DNA from: Buddleja alternifolia
Taxonomy: Eukaryota; Streptophyta; Magnoliopsida; Lamiales; Scrophulariaceae
Reading direction: 5' to 3'
DNA: 64,000 nucleotides
NCBI GenBank assembly: GCA_019426215.1
Contig: CM033400.1
Coordinates: 19,762,568-19,826,567 of the forward strand
Made by a program: the position numbers and the translations under genes
Notes under the pieces: generated by a model
The model's input: only the letters and a program-made list of their open reading frames with translations
Told to the model about the DNA's origin: nothing
Database searches by the model: none
Shown here: one piece after another, positions 45,769 through 58,037 of the stretch
Position numbering within the stretch: position 1 is the first letter of the stretch
How the letters are laid out: each line of letters opens with the position of its first letter

Positions 45769-46563
45769 TGAATTTCTTGACTAACAAGGCCATTTCTTTT
45801 TCTTCATTTGATTCCACTGGTTTAACCTCACTAACCGCTTTACCCTTATTTTTGGTGGTAGCGATTAATGCTCCTGATTCAGTCACTGAAGTTGTTGTGT
45901 CGCTGACTTCACCTAACTCGAATTCGTATGCCTTTAACTCTGAAAACACATGTTCTGGAGTAAGAGTCTCCAAAGTTTGTGATTCTCTCACAGCAATAAT
46001 CTTAATCAAATATTTACTTGGAAAACTTCTGAAAATCTTATTGACCATTTCCTTGTTGGTCAATTCTTTATCTAATGACGCTAACTCGGTAATGAGCAAA
46101 GTGAATCTTGCGTCCAATTGTTCTAGCATCTCACTGGATGCATTTTGAAATGCTCGAATCTTTGCATGGCTATGGAGAGCTTGTTCTCCTTCATTTGTGC
46201 TGAACCTTCGCACACAATGGCTAACTTATCCCATATTTCTTTGGAAGTCTTACATTGCTTGATCTTGTTGAACAATGCATCGTTATCTCCTAACGCTGAG
46301 TAAAGTGCACTTCATCCAACATTATCCAGATTAGCTCTTTTTCTATCCTCTAGCGTCCATTCTAACTTAGGTTTCTTGACATAACCATCTAGAGTAGCCT
46401 CAGTCGCTCCAGGGGCTTGAGTTATAACTTTCATAATCTGAATGGGGCCATCTGTAATCACATCACACATTTCATTATCGCACGAACATAAATATGCGAA
46501 TGCTCTAAGTTTCCAAGAATCATAATTTGATTCTACCAACGTAGGCATTTTGTTAACAGCCAT
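45769..46563 (-). pseudogene. SIRE-1 gag, N-terminal part
   Basis: Starts at the ATG 46563 (MAVNKMPTLVESNYDSWKLR), about 115 bases inside the 5' LTR as usual for SIRE. A stop and frameshift fall between 46312 and 46213. The main Gag core follows at 46213-45769 (FQNASSEMLEQLDARFTLLI, MVNKIFRSFPSKYLIKI, SELKAYEFELGEV) and runs into CACTA-1 after EMALLVKKF. Reading resumes at 36288. Gag forms the particle and recruits RNA. Three separate defects (stop, frameshift, transposon) make it non-functional. Confidence 0.87.
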
Positions 46564-46661
46564 ACTGAGATGTAAGTGAAAATAAAAGCGATTAGGTTTT
46601 TAGAAAAATGGATCTAAACAAGCAGTTATGCTCGGAAACGCTTAGGTTTCTACTTCAACTA

Positions 46662-46677
46662 CTTTGATATCACTTGG
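46662..46677 (-). promoter_or_regulatory. SIRE-1 primer-binding site (degenerate)
   Basis: On the minus strand TGATATCAAAGT follows the LTR after a few bases and matches 9 of 12 positions of TGGTATCAGAGC. Low certainty. Confidence 0.45.
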
Positions 46678-48110
46678 TGGTCCCAAGTGGCATACGAAAG
46701 GGTCTAGAAGGGGGGGGGGATTGAATAGACCCTGAAGTCTTTTTCGACTTCAAAAATTTCGTATCACTTTAAAGGTTTGAACGCTTGGATAACTGAGCGC
46801 TTGGATCAGACGCTTCAGGAAAGTTAACTTAAACTTAGTGATTTTAGCAGTTTACCAGAGTAGGGCAACGCTTAGATCGCTTAATCAGGGTTAGCACAAC
46901 GGAAATGAGTTTTAACGTTCTTTTAGTTAATTTAATCGCTTTGCACTTTAACTTGTCTCTTTTAAAGATAAAAGATGTGATAATAATAATAAGACAATAA
47001 AGATAAATAACACAAGATGTACAAGATAGTAAAGGGTGAAAATGATCTTGGGCTCCTTGATCACACAGACTTCAGCACCAATGAAGATCGTCTTCTTCAA
47101 CCTTCTCTCACTCAGAAATACTGCCTGAAAGGGTTCAACAACTTTTCTCGCTCAGATGAAAGGTTGAGGTTTGTCACTAGGGTTTTGTTTGTTTTTGAAA
47201 AGATCAAACAACTTGAAATATCTCAGTTGGAATTTGGGTTTCTTCTTTGGAAGATGTTTGAGATATTTGTGACTGTCTGGAATGTAGATAAAAAGCTTAA
47301 AGATTTGGCTATGGAGTTTCTAAGCTTTTTCCCAGAAAAATTATGTAAGATTTTTGGCGATAATTTCTCTTCTCTTTTTCATACGTATCTTGTGTATCTT
47401 GTATATATCTTGTATATTGTATGTGTTTAGGGTTTGCTGGGGTAAGGTATATATAGGCAATTTCTTGGGATCTGTCCGTTGGACACATGTAGGAGCGTGC
47501 CTTTCACGCAGGACGTGAGTTTACCTAAAGTCTGACATTCCTGAAAATTCGCTGAAGCCGATTGGACGGGAACAGCTGAAACTCTGAAATTTTTGACAGT
47601 CTGGTCAAAAGGTGGCTTGTCCACAAGTCATAGTGGCTTATCACATTTAATGCTGTTATCAGGCATTTAATGCATTTGAATTTATTTCCCGTTGGAAATA
47701 AATGTCCTTTGAATGATTGCATTTAAGTCCTTCATGACTTGAGGATTTATTTCAGGTGAATCTAACATACGTCGCTTGAGAGATTGAGCGCTTGATCCAT
47801 AAACCCTGAAATGTGGTCTTTTAGCGTTTGACGGGCGCTAAGAAGAAAATCTTTATCTCTGGTTGACTTCAGACGCTGGTCTTCAACTCCTTCTCTAATA
47901 GACTCACCTAGAATTCTACTAGCGATTCAGTCACTAAGACTTAGTCTAAATTCTATAAAGATAAAAATTACAAGCCTAAGAAATAAGTTACAACTTTCAA
48001 ACGCTTATACTTCAATCTATGAAAAACGAAAACTTACATTGTATTTTTGGGGTGTAACATTAAATCCTATCTTGTCATCATCAAAACATCTAACGTGAAA
48101 TTTCCTAACA
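46678..48110 (-). repeat. SIRE-1 5' LTR (1,433 bp)
   Basis: Partner of 26078-27808 with two deletions, one of them between short CAAGAT repeats near 47020. A G10 run lies at 46710-46719. A 137-codon plus-strand frame inside (47017-47430) is antisense to the LTR and is broken in the other copies, so it is not called. Confidence 0.88.
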
Positions 48111-49242
48111 CCTTCTTCTCCTTGAACACTTGGAGACAATCCACTAAAATTATTCTCGAAGAATCACACAGAAACTTCTACACAATAGGGAGAGATGGAT
48201 ATTGATGACTTGAGCTCCTTGGTCACACAAATTTCTGCTACAAGACACTTCTATCCTCTTGCTTCTTTCACCCAGAAATAATGCAAGTATCCAACTTCGA
48301 CTTCACACAGATTACGAGGCTTGGATGGAGTTTTTCTAACAGTTTGTTTGATTTTTGGAAAGTTCAAACAACTTGGAATATCTTAATAGTAATGTAGGTT
48401 TCTTCTGAAAAGATGTTTAAGATATTGGTTGAATGTCTCAGGGATTGAAGAAAAGCAAAGAGAATGTTTGCTTGGAATATTCGAGCTTTTCTTGAATGTT
48501 TAAGGATTGAGACTTCAATGCGACGGAGTTTTGGCTTGTAAGCTTGTGGTTGTATGTACCGTGCTTTTGGCTTGTTGCTGAAGTTCTATTTATAAACTTT
48601 CTTGAAAAAAGTGTTTGTTTGACACATGTTCAGGTACGTGTCTTTCACTTTTGTGAGAGAACAACTTTTTTCCTCTTTCCCTGAATTTTTGCTGGTTCTG
48701 ATTGGACAGGAATACGTTTTGAACTCTGATTTCTGATAGTCTAGTCAAAAGGTGGCTTGTCCACAAGTCACAATAGCTTATCACATTTAATGCACTTATC
48801 AGGCATTTAATGCGTTTTGAATTTATTTTCTGTTGGAAATAAATGTCCGTTGATGATTGCATTTAAGTCCTTCATGACTTGAGAATTTGTTTCAGGTGAA
48901 TCTCTACGTTGAACGCTTGAGTATCTTGAGCACTTGATTTATAAGTCCTAAAACAGATCTTTAGTGTTTGACGAACGCTAAGAACAAATCTCTATCTTCA
49001 CTTGATTTCAGACGCTGATCTTCAACTTCATCTTTGATAGACTCACTTAGAATTCTATCATAGAGTTGGTATCTAATATTTAGTCTAAAATCTACAAAGA
49101 TAAAAATTACAAGCCTAAGAAAATTGCATCTTTCAGACGCTTATACAAATCTTCTAATAAAGTATAAACTTACATTTTATTTGGGGTCTAACATAAAATT
49201 CTGATTGTCGTCATCAAAACTTCTAACATGAAATTCCTAACA
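48111..49242 (-). repeat. SIRE-2 3' LTR, missing its first part
   Basis: Begins abruptly at 'ccttcttctcctt', which corresponds to about 26650 in the SIRE-1 3' LTR, and runs to ...TTCCTAACA. It diverges from the SIRE-1 LTRs but keeps phrases such as 'ggtggcttgtccacaagtca'. A PPT-like ATTTCCGCCTTTTT complement follows (49243-49256). Confidence 0.85.
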
Positions 49243-49485
49243 ATTTCCGCCTTTTTGATGATGGCAATACTTATTCTTTCATAGTTCAAGAGTTAGACAG
49301 CCAAATTACAAATGTTAGCGTTGAAAGGTTAGATAAAATTAGTTAAGGTTAGTTAAGCCTCAAAGAGATATTTTAGCTGAAAAATGCACTTCATTAAATA
49401 TATCAAGGAAAGTACAAGCATTTTACAACTAAAATATCAAAAGCAATAAAGAGACAAGAATATAGATAATGCAAAGCAACAACCC

Positions 49486-52400
49486 TTATTGTCTTGATTG
49501 AGCGGTGTATCTACTAATCATTTCAGCCTTGATTTCTTCAAGAGTAATCATTGTAGCATGATCTTTGTCTATGATCTGACCTTCTTTTGTTTGTCTCTTT
49601 TTATAAGCCACATAACGCTTATCCCACTCGGATGGGTCAATGCCAATGTGCCTTAGACATATCCTGAACGCTCTGTTGAAATCTGACTTCTTCTTCTGCT
49701 TATCTATAAGCTTCGGATCAGTAGCCTCTGGTAGAGGCGCTCGTTCAATAGGTACATCAAACTGTTCAAGCCGCGCTTGAGAAGGCACTGGCAGATCGGC
49801 ATAATACGCTATTGGAGGAAACCCTGACGTTCTACTGGGCGCTCCGAAAGCAGCCACCCAAGATGGGTATCCTTGCTGTATATTTAGCGGAGGAGGAGGA
49901 AGGAATGTTTCTTGAAGCTTAGGCGGCGGAGGTGGACCCTCTCTCCCTGTACTCTTTTCCCCCCCATTATTGCATCATCAGACTTCATAAAATGTTCTGT
50001 TAAAAGATTGACTTGACTAGAAATTTGTGCCATAGAAGCCTCAAAATTGTCAATACGTTTGTCAAAATGTTCTTTCATAGCAATCTGGTTTGCCCTATTA
50101 GCGTTAGCCATTTCCTGAAACTCTTTAAGGCAATCAGCAACTACAGCTTGAGTAGCTCCACGCATATGATCAATTCTGGGACTTAATCTTGGCTAGATCA
50201 GTCTTAATCCAGTGGAGAGCTTAGGCATTCTGAGCGGCATGATCACTCACTTCCTCCAAAACGTTTTTCAATAGGGGACCAAACGCTTGACCCATATCAA
50301 AAGGAACCTCTTGAGAAGCCAGTCGCTTGAACTTGGATGTGAACTTTAGTGAATCAAGGGATGGTTGATGTGCTGGATCAAGCATCGTGGCTTGCGCTTC
50401 GATCAGAAGATCATCAAAATCAAGAACATCAGGTTCATAAGCGTCAGGAATAGCCTCTGGAAGAGATGTTTGAACTGGTTCCTCTACACACTCAGGAATA
50501 CTTGCCTCTTGAGAGGCACGCTCAGGTTCAAACTCTTCAAGAATTTCCACAGGCACTTCCTCAGGTGCTGAAAACTCTTGACCAAAGTCAGTGAATTGGA
50601 AGTTCAACTTGGCTAATGGTATACATGTATAGAAATCTGATGCATCAACAAGAAGTTCATTCAAACGATGAAATTGAAGGCAAGATCCTTAAATGAATGT
50701 GCGAAGCAAACTATCTTTGGCCCTGACATATATAGGACCCATGATATCCGGCACATGGCTCGAAAAAATCCTTGACCGCGCTTTTGGAATTAGAAATAGC
50801 ATATCTGGGCAAAAATGCAAGAAAAAGGCAATGATCCGATTAGTTGGAAGACGTTGAAAGCATTGAGATTCAGGCACATATATATACTGTAGTATTCTTC
50901 CAAATATGGATAGACAGCTCGAGCAATGCCATGATTTGATTCGAGCAATGAAAGAACATACTTATAGTGTTCGCTCACTTCTTTCCTGATGGATGGGAGT
51001 AGAGGATATCCCTGAAAAGAGCGAATCCTAGAGTCGTTGGGTTTGTCCAGATTGTCAGTGAAGATTTTATCGAAGTGTGGAATGGGAGACATGATCTTGA
51101 TCATCTGCCTCAGATTTTCTTCACAATGGCTCTATGTTATAGTCAAATCGGATATGGGTTTAGAGCCATTGCTGGACACTTGGCCACAAAAATGAAGAGG
51201 AATCTCTGCAAGCCGGTGTAACGCTTCACGCAGAAACCTCTCAACTGGCTGTTTGATGCTCGGTAACTGATCAATTGGTCCCACCCTCTATTGACGCTTC
51301 TGAAGGCAATACTTAGCAAACTGACGCTTCTTGTCATGCATGCCTATGCCGAAAAGTTGAGGAGTGCTAACCAATTCTTGAAATGAGTACTTATTACCCA
51401 CGTACGTTTCACACCAGTTTGCTTCATTTAAGCAATACTCAGCCCCAACATTGCAAATAACCTTGAGCCCCTCGTGGTGAATGTCTCTTATAGATTCAAA
51501 TCTATGCTTGTCCGTCTGATAGCTGGTATTCCATACACATTTGAAGTAATCATCAGCTTCTTCTTGGATCAGATCGGTAAGAGACGTTGGACGGTCACCA
51601 ATGTAAGGACTCTTGTTTTTCCAGAGACGAAGTGGGTTAGCTGATCTCAGATTTTCTACACTGTGCACCACTTCTAGAAAGTGAGAGTATCCTTCTCTGT
51701 TCAACAGTTCTTCTTCAGGATTGAGAAACTCCACGTTTAGACGCTCGTAGACTCTGATCTTGTAGTTTTTTAGAGCAAAGCCTGAAGGTTTGCTATGCCC
51801 CATATCCAAAACGTATGCTAGATCTACATCACCGCTAGGAGTCCTCACCTCTGGATTCTTCTCATGAATCAAAATTGATGTCGAAATCTACTTCACCGGT
51901 TCATCATTAGCAATGGCCAGATAGTATTCACGCTCAACGTCTGTTAAATCTAAGCTGAATAGCATCTCACAGATAGAGTGATCACGCTCTATCAACATGG
52001 CCACTTCATTCTCCTAAACTATATAGCGTTCTTCGTTGTATCCAGCGGGAATGAAGTCTTCTTTAAGAGCTGGTTGCATGTAATTGATCAAATGATCAAT
52101 AGTCTTTAGTGGATCTAGCTTGAAGAATTGCCTCAGTTTTGTAACGTCTTCAGCAACGCTCTGACCTTCTGAGTGTGCCTCTGTCATAACCTCTAAAGTA
52201 AGTGATGGTTGGACCTCTTCTGTATTAGGTTCCTCAGCATCTACTGCAACTTGTGCTGCAATGTCCTTGGCGATAGCCACCACTTCTTCTAAGTTAACAT
52301 CCAGGTGGACGTTAACTGGTGCTTCAACAGCAGCTGGAACAAGAGTTGTAGCACAAGATATATCCTCTATAAGAATAGGATCTTCTATAGATGTAGGAAT

Positions 52401-52523
52401 ACGAACGTTGTTGGAAGAAATAAACTTACCCTGGGAGCTTGTGTGAGAAATGATTAATATTCTACAAGTATTTTGTTTTAAATGACAATGGAAATTTTGA
52501 AAATTGTGTCTTTCTCGTCTCAT
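49486..52523 (-). pseudogene. SIRE-2 extra gene, broken
   Basis: Minus-strand frames 52523-52014 (acidic, with donor-like GGTAAGT after HTSSQ near 52435), 51872-51288 (SANPLRLWKNKSPYIGDRPTSL..., homologous to the SIRE-1 main part), 51104-50790, 50664-50221 (acidic), 50165-49884 (helical, FEASMAQISSQVNLLTEHF) and 49857-49486 (IDPSEWDKRYVAYKKRQTKE, resembling IPPREWTERLLELNE of SIRE-1). Order and domain series match SIRE-1, so the gene predates the split of the two elements. The PF20167-like first exon of SIRE-1 has no counterpart here. Function unknown. Confidence 0.7.
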
Positions 52524-53209
52524 TAAGATTTTGACACGTGTAAAGTTATTGAATCTCAGCCTTTATTGGTTTTAACTATGGACGCGAGTATTTGGTAAGA
52601 GAGTGAAGTTACATTTGGTAACTCCCATATATAAATATTTGACGTCCAAGTAAAAATTTAAAAATGTTTGGAATTTTTAGAGTGTAATGCACGCGCTTAT
52701 GATACACTAACACGTAGATAAAAACGTACTAACCCTGAACCATCATTTTGAAAAGTTTTTAATTACCTGCCAGTTTGATGTAATAGGAGCGTGTGGATAA
52801 AGATCAAAATTAATCTTTGAGTCTATCCATCACGTCACTAGTCTTTTTAAAGGTTATGCATGAATTTTATAAAAGTTTATATTAAGTGTCGAACGGAATA
52901 TGTTTAACGCTTAACATACTTGTTGTAAGATTTATATTGAAGCTTGAGATTAGATTCTTTTTTTGTTTGAGCGTCCAACATATCATGCATAAATAATAAT
53001 GATAAGCGTTGATGATCTATGCATATGAAAAAATAGTTTTTGATCATTGACGATTACAGATGTGTACAAGTACAATTTTAAGGTTCCCTCTAAACTTGAT
53101 AACTTGTAATACTTTTTGAAAACTCTTTTAGACAAAAAGAAAAGTGGATTCCCCTTAGATTATAGGTCTTATGAAAGGATGATGCATAATGATTAAACAT
53201 TTAAATCAA
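52524..53209. other. Spacer between SIRE-2 pol and extra gene
   Basis: About 690 bp, AT-rich, no gene seen. It shares the phrase 'attttgacacgtg' with the region upstream of the SIRE-1 extra gene (32525-32540), so it probably held that gene's promoter. Confidence 0.6.
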
Positions 53210-54479
53210 TCATACCTAGTTCACTTCTTAAAGTGAGAAAGCGTTGTTCGTTGAGCGCTTTGGCAAAGATATCTGTCAATTGTTTGTCAGTTCCAATAAA
53301 GTGCCTGGAGGTATCTTTCTTTTGAACCTAGTCACAAAGAAAATGGTGTCTAATGTCAATAAGTTTGGTTTTGAAATGAAGAGCAGAGTTCTGAGTCATG
53401 ACTAGGGCATTTTGGTTATCACAATGGATAGGGGTTGGACCTAGGATTATACCATAATCTCTAAGTTGTTTCCTCATCCATAAAACTTGTGCACAACAAC
53501 TTCCTGCAGCTACATACTCTACTTTAGCTGTAGAGGTAGCTATCGATTGTTGTTTCTTACTATGCTATGAAACTAACATATAACCTAGAAATTGACATGT
53601 ACCATTAGTACTTTTCCGATCAATTTTACATCCTGCAAAATCTGCATCTGAGTAACCAATCAGTTCAAAAGGAGAGTCCCTTGGATACCATAAGCCCACA
53701 TTTTGTGTGCCTTTTAGGTATTTAAAGATCTTCTTGGTAGCAATAAAGTGTGACTCTCTAGAATCAGCTTGAAAACGTGCACACATGCATACCGAAAATA
53801 TAATATCAGGTCTACTAGTAGTAAGATTAAGAAGTGATCCGATGATACCTCTATAATTAGTGATATCAATCTTCTTCCCACTTTCGTCTTTATCTAACTT
53901 AAGCGTTTAGCTCATTGAAATTTTTGAAGATGATGCATTTTCCATACCAAATTTCTTAATCATATCTCGTGTATATTTAGCTTGGTTAATAAATATGTCA
54001 TTAGGGAGTTGTTTAAGTTGTAATCCTAAGAAGAAAATTAATTCACTCATCATGCTCATTTCAAATTGTTCTTGCATCATTTTCGAAAATTTCTCACATA
54101 GACGCTTATTAGTAGATCCGAATATAATATCATGAACACAAATTTGGACTAAGAGAATAACTTCGTCATTGGTAATCTTAAATAACGTTGTATCAACGCT
54201 GCCTTTTGAAAAGCCTTTATAAATAAGAAAAATAGAAAGAGTGTCATATCATGCTCGGGGTGCTTGCTTAAGCCTATAAAGTGCTTTATCTAGCTTGTAG
54301 ACCATACCCTTACCATGGTTGTTGATCAATCCTGGTGGTTGCTCCACATAGACTTCTTCTTGCAGTTTACCATTCAGAAAGGCACTCTTAACATCCATTT
54401 GATACACCGTAAACTTGTTGAATGTTGCATCCGCTAGAAACATCCGAATTGCTTCAAGATGGGCGATAGGAGCATATGT
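53210..54479 (-). pseudogene. SIRE-2 reverse transcriptase (C-terminal part) and RNase H
   Basis: 54443-54249 gives [16 protein letters not shown] and YRLKQAPRA followed by a stop. Then a frame reaches the polymerase motif, which reads CVHD (54129-54140) where active enzymes have YVDD. 53786-53565 covers the connection and RNase H start (HFIATKKIFKYLKGTQN, GYSDADFAGCKIDRKS). After a stop, RNase H continues in frame through STAKVEYVAAGS and IHCDNQNALV to about 53215. RNase H acids are kept; the polymerase site is lost. Confidence 0.85.
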
Positions 54480-56586
54480 TGTTGGGTTGACTCATTCCCT
54501 TGGGCGGCTCGTGGTAGAGAAAATTAAAATTTTACAAAAGTAAACGTACAACCACCCGAAAACAGGAATATGGAATTGGTTCGATCGAATTTGATAAGGA
54601 GGTAAACAAAATTATACCTTTCGAAAATTTCGTTTCACCTCGTACTTTGGATCTCAGCAACCCTGTGGTGCAAATCCACACAATTTCCCTTGGGTGAGAA
54701 ATTGCCCGTCATTTTTCGTATCTCCCGGTTTAGAGTGCTCCAAGCGTCGCACCTGTAAGATGTATCCACACCTCGTTCAAGTCACCAATCGTCTTGCCTT
54801 GCGTGCTAGACAACAAAACGATTCTAAGCTTAACTTAGGCTTGATTATGTGAAAGGTAGGAATATTTTCTAAGTCGTTTAATTCAACACATGAATAGAAC
54901 AACATCTTGTTGGAAAGAGGAGAGAGGTGGCCAATTTTAGGTCTAAGAGAGGGGGGCGGATTTTTCAGCTTTTTCATCATCTATTTTAGTCTCCTTCATC
55001 TCTTATTTATAGGTGAAGATTACCTAGAGTCCTATTAGGAAAAGGAAACTTCCTTTCTCCCAAACTCTCTAGTAATCCTTATCCTATGAAGACCTGGAGG
55101 AGGGGAAAACTCTTTTCCTCTTCCACCACACATAAAATCGCCCCCTCCCGTATTTACACTCAAGAAATCGGTCAACTCCATTTAATTGGACTTTAGGATT
55201 TAATTTTGACTTTTCAATTTAATTATAGGTGCAACCCATCAATTAAATACATGTCAAATTAAATCCAACCAACTAATTCCAACATTTATTTATTTAACTT
55301 GGGCTCTACCCAATTAAATAAAATACTTGGACTCTACTAGGTCCATTAATTTAATTAATTCTACAAGATTAATTAAAAGAGTAAAATTAATTGAATCCTT
55401 CAATTAATTTATATTCCATATTAGGAAAGTACTAAACTTTCCTAATTCCCTCAATTTCCTCGAAATTGATTAATCACATCTATTCAAGCAGTGACTCTCT
55501 CGAGTTAGTGTGTGTACACCTTCCCATAGTGCTAGTGTACCTTCCTAAAATGGAAAGTACTAGATTAAATCAATCCTTTGATTTAATCAAGCCTCGAATT
55601 AGTCACCAAGCTAATTCTCGGCACTTACAAATTGCGGTTGCCCACCTAGAATAGGGTCCCAAAGACCTAGATAAAACGAAAGTAAAGATACACCTTTTGC
55701 AATCTTTATCCTCGCATAAGTAATATCTCTCTATCTAATCTCCCGATTGAATCTAGAGCATTGGCTAAGGTCGAAGCTCTATTAATTCAATACTATGTTT
55801 CCCACGTTATGTGAAATCGACTTCGACTATCTAAGCGAGGAAACCCTATGCCTCTTTAGATATCATACTTCGGCCGAAGATTCCTTAACTCGATTCACTA
55901 TGTAACCATAGGAGATTAACCGACTGGCTAATGTCAGAGATAGAATCCTCTTGATTCTCACGTGCCTTACTATGTAAGACGTGCATGTCTGAGTTTGCCC
56001 ATATTCGATCATCTAAAGTGATCATGTAACAAATCAAGAACTTGCGCGGTTACGCATAAGACATCCAAAGGAATCTTAGGTCCATAAGGATTACTCTTAT
56101 ACTACAAGACCACTGGAAGTTCCACATTCGACTGGGAATCCATTTCAGGAACTTCCATGGGGTTGTTCAGTTCGCCCATTACCACAATGGCAACGCTCAT
56201 ATATGCATTGGCTTTCACCGTGCCAGTATCTATGGAACGAGATACACTTCTACCAGAGTATGCATCATATGAGCAAGTCTTTTGGGTTGCATCGATATCC
56301 CTTTATCTCGATGAACCCTTTCACGACTTGGAACAATGTTTAAAGATCACAGCCTTCAAGACATATTCCATCATTGCCACACCCAATGTGCAATGATGTC
56401 CCATAGCTATGTGTGATCCTTCGGGACTTTATTCTAAGCTAAAGTAAAAACTAATTTAAGAATGAAGACATGCCACACATAAAAAAGAGATTGACTTTAT
56501 TTATAAGAAAATGATTGTTCACCTCTAGAGTTACTATTACAAAGAATGGCGCCCAATAATTGGTGCGCCGAGCACTAACTCTAACA
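54480..56586. mobile_element. Solo LTR (S2), 2,107 bp
   Basis: Starts TGTTGGGTTGAC, ends ...CTAACTCTAACA, and is flanked by TATGT on both sides (54475-54479 and 56587-56591). Removing it restores the SIRE-2 reverse transcriptase phrase that SIRE-1 has intact (complement of ...[13 protein letters not shown]). No gag or pol inside and no second LTR. Start, end and length are close to the family A LTR, but the interior differs. Confidence 0.88.
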
Positions 56587-56591
56587 TATGT

Positions 56592-57992
56592 CTCATTACA
56601 ATCAATACCCTCTTCTTGGCAATATCCTTGAGCGATAAGGCTGGCCCTGTTCCTTATCACAATGTCATTCTAACCCATCTTGTTGCTATAAATCCGTCTA
56701 GTTCCAATAACTTGGTGAGTTGGCCTTGGTACTAGCATCCAAACCTTACTATGCTCAAACTGATTTAGCTCGTCTTGCATAGCTTCAATCCAACTAGGAT
56801 CACTTAACACTTCATCCACTTTCTTAGGTTCCATTTGAGATAGGAAGCTTGCGAACATGGTCTCATTGAATGTAGTGGCCCTTGTCCTCACAGACACCCC
56901 AACATCTCCAATAATTTGCTCTGGTGGATGATCTCGTAGCCATAGTCTATCAAGCTGGAAAGGGTTACGAGGTTGAACAAGCACTTGGTTCACTTGCTCA
57001 GGCGCTTGACTATCCTCTTGTATAGGCGCTTCAAGTTCACAGATTCTACCTTGCTCATGATGATCATTCCTTTCATGATCATCAGCAAATCTAACATGAT
57101 TGTCCATAGTTCCACGAGTATCCTTAGGAAGGGGCACTAAGATTTCATCATCGTTGTCACTTTCATCATCTATAGTAACCTTTGATGCTTGATGACACAA
57201 ATCTTCAACTCCTACATTATTCTCATTAACCTTACTCGGTTCTTGGTTAGCATCATCAAAAACAACATGAATAGATTCCTCAACCTTTGATTTGATCTTA
57301 TTGAGGATGCGGAAATTCTTTCCATTTTTGGCATAGCCTAGAAAGATTCTCTCATTCGCTTTAGGATCAAATGTCTTTAATCTTTGGGATACATTATTAT
57401 GAATAAAACATTTTGAACCAAAGATGTGAAAATATAAAACATTTGGCTTACGTCCCTTCCATAGTTCATATGGAGTTTTCCCATGATCTTTATTGATCAT
57501 GCAACGGTTTTGAGTGTAACAAGCAGTGTTGATCGCTTCTGCCCAAAACGTAGGAGCAAGCTTGGACTCTGCTAACGTCGTCCTAGCAGCTTTCTTGAGC
57601 ATTTTATTCCGGTTCTCAACAATACCATTTTGTTGGGGAGTTCTAGGAGCTGAATACTCATGCTGTATTCCATTATCTGCACAAAACTTCTCAACAACCT
57701 TGTTAGTAAACTCAGTACTGTGATCGCGCCTTATTCTTGCAACCTTAAGATTTTTCAATGTTTGAAGTTGCCGAATAAACGTTGTTAACTTGTCACATGT
57801 TTCATCTTTGGATGAAAGAAATTTCACCCAAGTAAATCGAGAAAAATCATCTACTATCACCAAAGTATACTTCTTACCGCTCACGCTGATCATTTGAGCG
57901 GGTCCAAACAGATCCATGTGAAGTAGTTCAAGTATTCTAGGGGTGGATATACAAGGTTTTCTCTTAAAAGATGATTTAACTTGTTTGCCCAT
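56592..57992 (-). pseudogene. SIRE-2 integrase and reverse transcriptase start
   Basis: 57992-56670 (440 codons) starts within the integrase zinc module (MGKQVKSSFKRKPC). It contains the integrase core with D in LHMDLFGP, D in RIRRDHSTEF (family RSDRGTEF) and E in QQNGIVENRN, the tail NERIFLGYAKNG, KVEESIHVVFDDANQ, the linker HPPEQIIGDVGVSVRTR, and WIEAMQDELNQFEHSKVW. It stops at NKMG, where SIRE-1 reads SKMDEDG. The next short frame (RASLIAQGYCQEEGIDCNETY) continues reverse transcriptase to the S2 insertion. About 80% like SIRE-1 by eye. Confidence 0.9.
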
Positions 57993-58037
57993 TTGACAAG
58001 CGTCACAGAGGCGATTCTTATGAAATGGTCCTTTAGG

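Larger units (their letters stand above)
26078..48110 (-). mobile_element. SIRE-type copia element with extra 3' gene (SIRE-1)
   Basis: Minus strand. The 5' LTR is 46678-48110 and the 3' LTR 26078-27808, both running TGGTCCCAAGTGGCAT to ...TTCCTAACA on the plus strand. Order on the coding strand: LTR, primer site, gag (split by CACTA-1), protease, integrase, start of reverse transcriptase, extra gene, polypurine tract, LTR. Phrases such as FDPKG/DEGIFLGYAKNG and VEESIHVMFDDAN are typical of the SIRE/Maximus lineage, known for an additional ORF after pol. The rest of reverse transcriptase and all of RNase H are deleted at about 32576. Flanking 5-mers (TTTGT and CCTTC) do not match. Confidence 0.88.

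Noticed and set aside
47017..47430. 137-codon plus-strand frame
   Set aside because: Antisense within the SIRE-1 5' LTR. The matching part of the 3' LTR (about 26730-27130) has stops in this frame, so it is not conserved.
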